The notes beneath the pieces were generated by a model. That model saw only the letters and a program-made list of their open reading frames with translations. It searched no databases and was not told where the DNA came from. From positions 115,788 to 179,787 of the forward strand of contig NZ_JAIHLQ010000010.1 of assembly GCF_019733355.1 (NCBI RefSeq): 64,000 bases of DNA. Direction: 5' to 3'. The translations under genes and the position numbers were made by a program. Origin of the DNA: Pseudomonas baetica. Lineage in GTDB: Bacteria; Pseudomonadota; Gammaproteobacteria; Pseudomonadales; Pseudomonadaceae. Each line of letters opens with the position of its first letter. The first letter of the stretch is position 1. Below are positions 62,685-64,000 of the stretch, one piece after another.

Positions 62685-64000
62685 TTACCCAGAAAAATTG
62701 AGCATGCGCTTTGGCTTGCGTTTGATCTTTTCCTCAGGCGAATTCGCCAACGCCTGATCCATCAAACTCCCCGCCTTATCCTTATCCGCCGCCCCCGGCA
62801 GCACCGGCGGCTTAATCCCGATGCCTGTTCCGGAACCAGCCGAACCGCCAGCGTTGATCTTGATCACCGGCCCAACCACCGTCACGCCACCGCCATCGAG
62901 CTTGATAAAGCTACCGCCGCCAAGAATGGTCAGCTCAGTCCCGGCTTCAATAACGATCTTGTCCCCAGCCTTGAGGTGTATCTCTTTCCCCACGCTGGTC
63001 AGTTGCGCAGTCCCCAGCTTCACATGCTGGTTCTGCCCAATCGTCAGGTGTTCATCCAGCTTCGCTTCAATCTTGCGGTCGGAAATCGTGGTGCGGTGTT
63101 CCTCGGCCTTCAGCTCGGTGTAGCTGTTCTTCTCCACCGTGTCATGACGTTCATTACCGACCCGAATCTTCTGATCGTGCTCAACGTTCTCATCCCAATC
63201 GCGCTGCGCATGAATGTAGATCTGCTCGGCGCCTTTCTTGTCTTCAATGCGCAATTCGTTGTAGCCGCCACCACCCGGCGAGCTGAGTGTCTTGAACACG
63301 CTGCGCGTCTTGTTCGCCGGCAGTGCGTACGGCACCGGGTTTTCCTTGTGGTACAGGCAGCCGGTGACGAGGGGTTGGTCGGGGTCGCCTTCGAGGAAGG
63401 TGACGAGGACTTCCATGCCGATGCGCGGGATGCTGATGGCGCCGTAGCGGTCGCCGGCCCAAGAGCTGGAGACGCGCAGCCAGCAACTGGTTTTGTCGTC
63501 GGCCTGGCCTTCGCGGTCCCAGTGGAATTGCACCTTGATGCGGCCGTATTGGTCGCAGTGGATTTCTTCGCCTTTGGGGCCGGTGACGTGGGCGGTCTGG
63601 CTGCCGAGGACGCGGGGTTTCGGGTGTTCGAGGGCCGGGCGGTAGAACACGTCCCACGGGGTGGCGAGGAAGGTGTTGCGGTAGCCCTGGTGGAAGTCGT
63701 CCTTGTTGTCGGTGGTGTCGCTGGTCACGCCTTCTTCGAGGACTTGCGGCTGTTTGCCTTCGTGGACGATTTCGGTGAGCAGCCACAGGTCGTTCCACTC
63801 GGTGCGCGGGTGATCAGACATTTCCATGAAGTGGCCGCTGACCAGTGTGGTCTGGTCGCCGCGACCTTCGGCCTGGCGGTAGTCGGCGCGGTGGCGTTCG
63901 AGGGCGCGTTGGCTGAGGAACTTGCCGCGCGCGCGGTCGATGAAGCGGCCGGGGTAGTCGTAGTCTTCGAGATCCGGTTCGGCGTCTTTGCTATCGAGAG
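62685..64000 (-). CDS. vgrG: Type VI secretion spike protein VgrG (partial, N-terminus off the right edge)
   Basis: Open from the right edge to the stop at 62685, about 438 residues of the C-terminal part. [20 protein letters not shown] and [20 protein letters not shown], with [20 protein letters not shown], are the gp5-like OB region, [20 protein letters not shown] the VgrG signature, and the repeated [20 protein letters not shown] to [20 protein letters not shown] the beta-helix/DUF2345 end. The tail [20 protein letters not shown] is flexible and probably ties it to the effector. The first ATG-like starts in the frame (63827) are internal. Confidence 0.9.
   Translation of the reverse strand, partial: LDSKDAEPDLEDYDYPGRFIDRARGKFLSQRALERHRADYRQAEGRGDQTTLVSGHFMEMSDHPRTEWNDLWLLTEIVHEGKQPQVLEEGVTSDTTDNKDDFHQGYRNTFLATPWDVFYRPALEHPKPRVLGSQTAHVTGPKGEEIHCDQYGRIKVQFHWDREGQADDKTSCWLRVSSSWAGDRYGAISIPRIGMEVLVTFLEGDPDQPLVTGCLYHKENPVPYALPANKTRSVFKTLSSPGGGGYNELRIEDKKGAEQIYIHAQRDWDENVEHDQKIRVGNERHDTVEKNSYTELKAEEHRTTISDRKIEAKLDEHLTIGQNQHVKLGTAQLTSVGKEIHLKAGDKIVIEAGTELTILGGGSFIKLDGGGVTVVGPVIKINAGGSAGSGTGIGIKPPVLPGAADKDKAGSLMDQALANSPEEKIKRKPKRMLNFSG

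Overview
The window is chromosomal DNA from a Pseudomonas, most likely of the P. fluorescens group. The evidence is the high GC content, the characteristic REP palindromes (GTGGGAGCGGGCTTGCTCGCGAA type), and a gene order that tracks the P. aeruginosa segment carrying cycB-pauR-dadX-dadA, kauB, rpmGB, radC-coaBC-dut-algC-argB, pyrE/crc, rph, gmk-rpoZ-spoT, oxyR and recG. Species assignment is inference; no rRNA or tRNA gene is present.

Region 1 (1-19613) centres on alanine and polyamine catabolism. It holds a CoA-transferase/acetyl-CoA hydrolase cut by the left edge, cytochrome c5, a PauR-type repressor, alanine racemase, a RidA homologue, D-amino-acid dehydrogenase and a divergent Lrp-type activator. 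An amine oxidase-like flavoprotein, a MocR-type regulator, a DUF1127 protein, an MFS transporter, a KauB-type aldehyde dehydrogenase and a cupin follow. A four-gene chaperone-usher fimbrial operon (9732-14257) and a phospholipase D-like lipoprotein are interposed.

Region 2 (19775-45763) is mostly conserved housekeeping DNA: ribosomal proteins L33/L28, a peptide-binding protein, RadC, CoaBC, Dut, AlgC, ArgB, PyrE, Crc, GltS, RNase PH, a YicC RNase, Gmk, omega, SpoT, RidA, an ExbB-ExbD-TonB operon, OxyR, RecG and a YbaK-HDOD signalling protein. REP doublets sit at several gene ends.

Region 3 (45861-55576) is accessory. It contains a delta-60-repeat protein, an SCP2-like protein, a probable YopT/C58-type cysteine protease with a visible Cys-His-Asp triad, a small Pseudomonas-specific protein behind a highly structured leader, and a tight seven-gene minus-strand operon. 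That operon starts with a membrane-anchored epimerase and an unusual alpha/beta-hydrolase/PEP-synthase-like fusion, and ends with small exported proteins, one of which looks frameshifted.

Region 4 (55715-64000) is a type VI secretion module read right to left: a VgrG spike (cut by the right edge), a 907-residue peptidoglycan-degrading effector with M23-like, SH3-like, EF-hand and GH19-like parts, a co-translated exported partner, and a run of small exported proteins. Two of these resemble lysozyme-inhibitor families, which suggests an immunity array. The effector and its partner are visibly AT-rich compared with the rest of the window.
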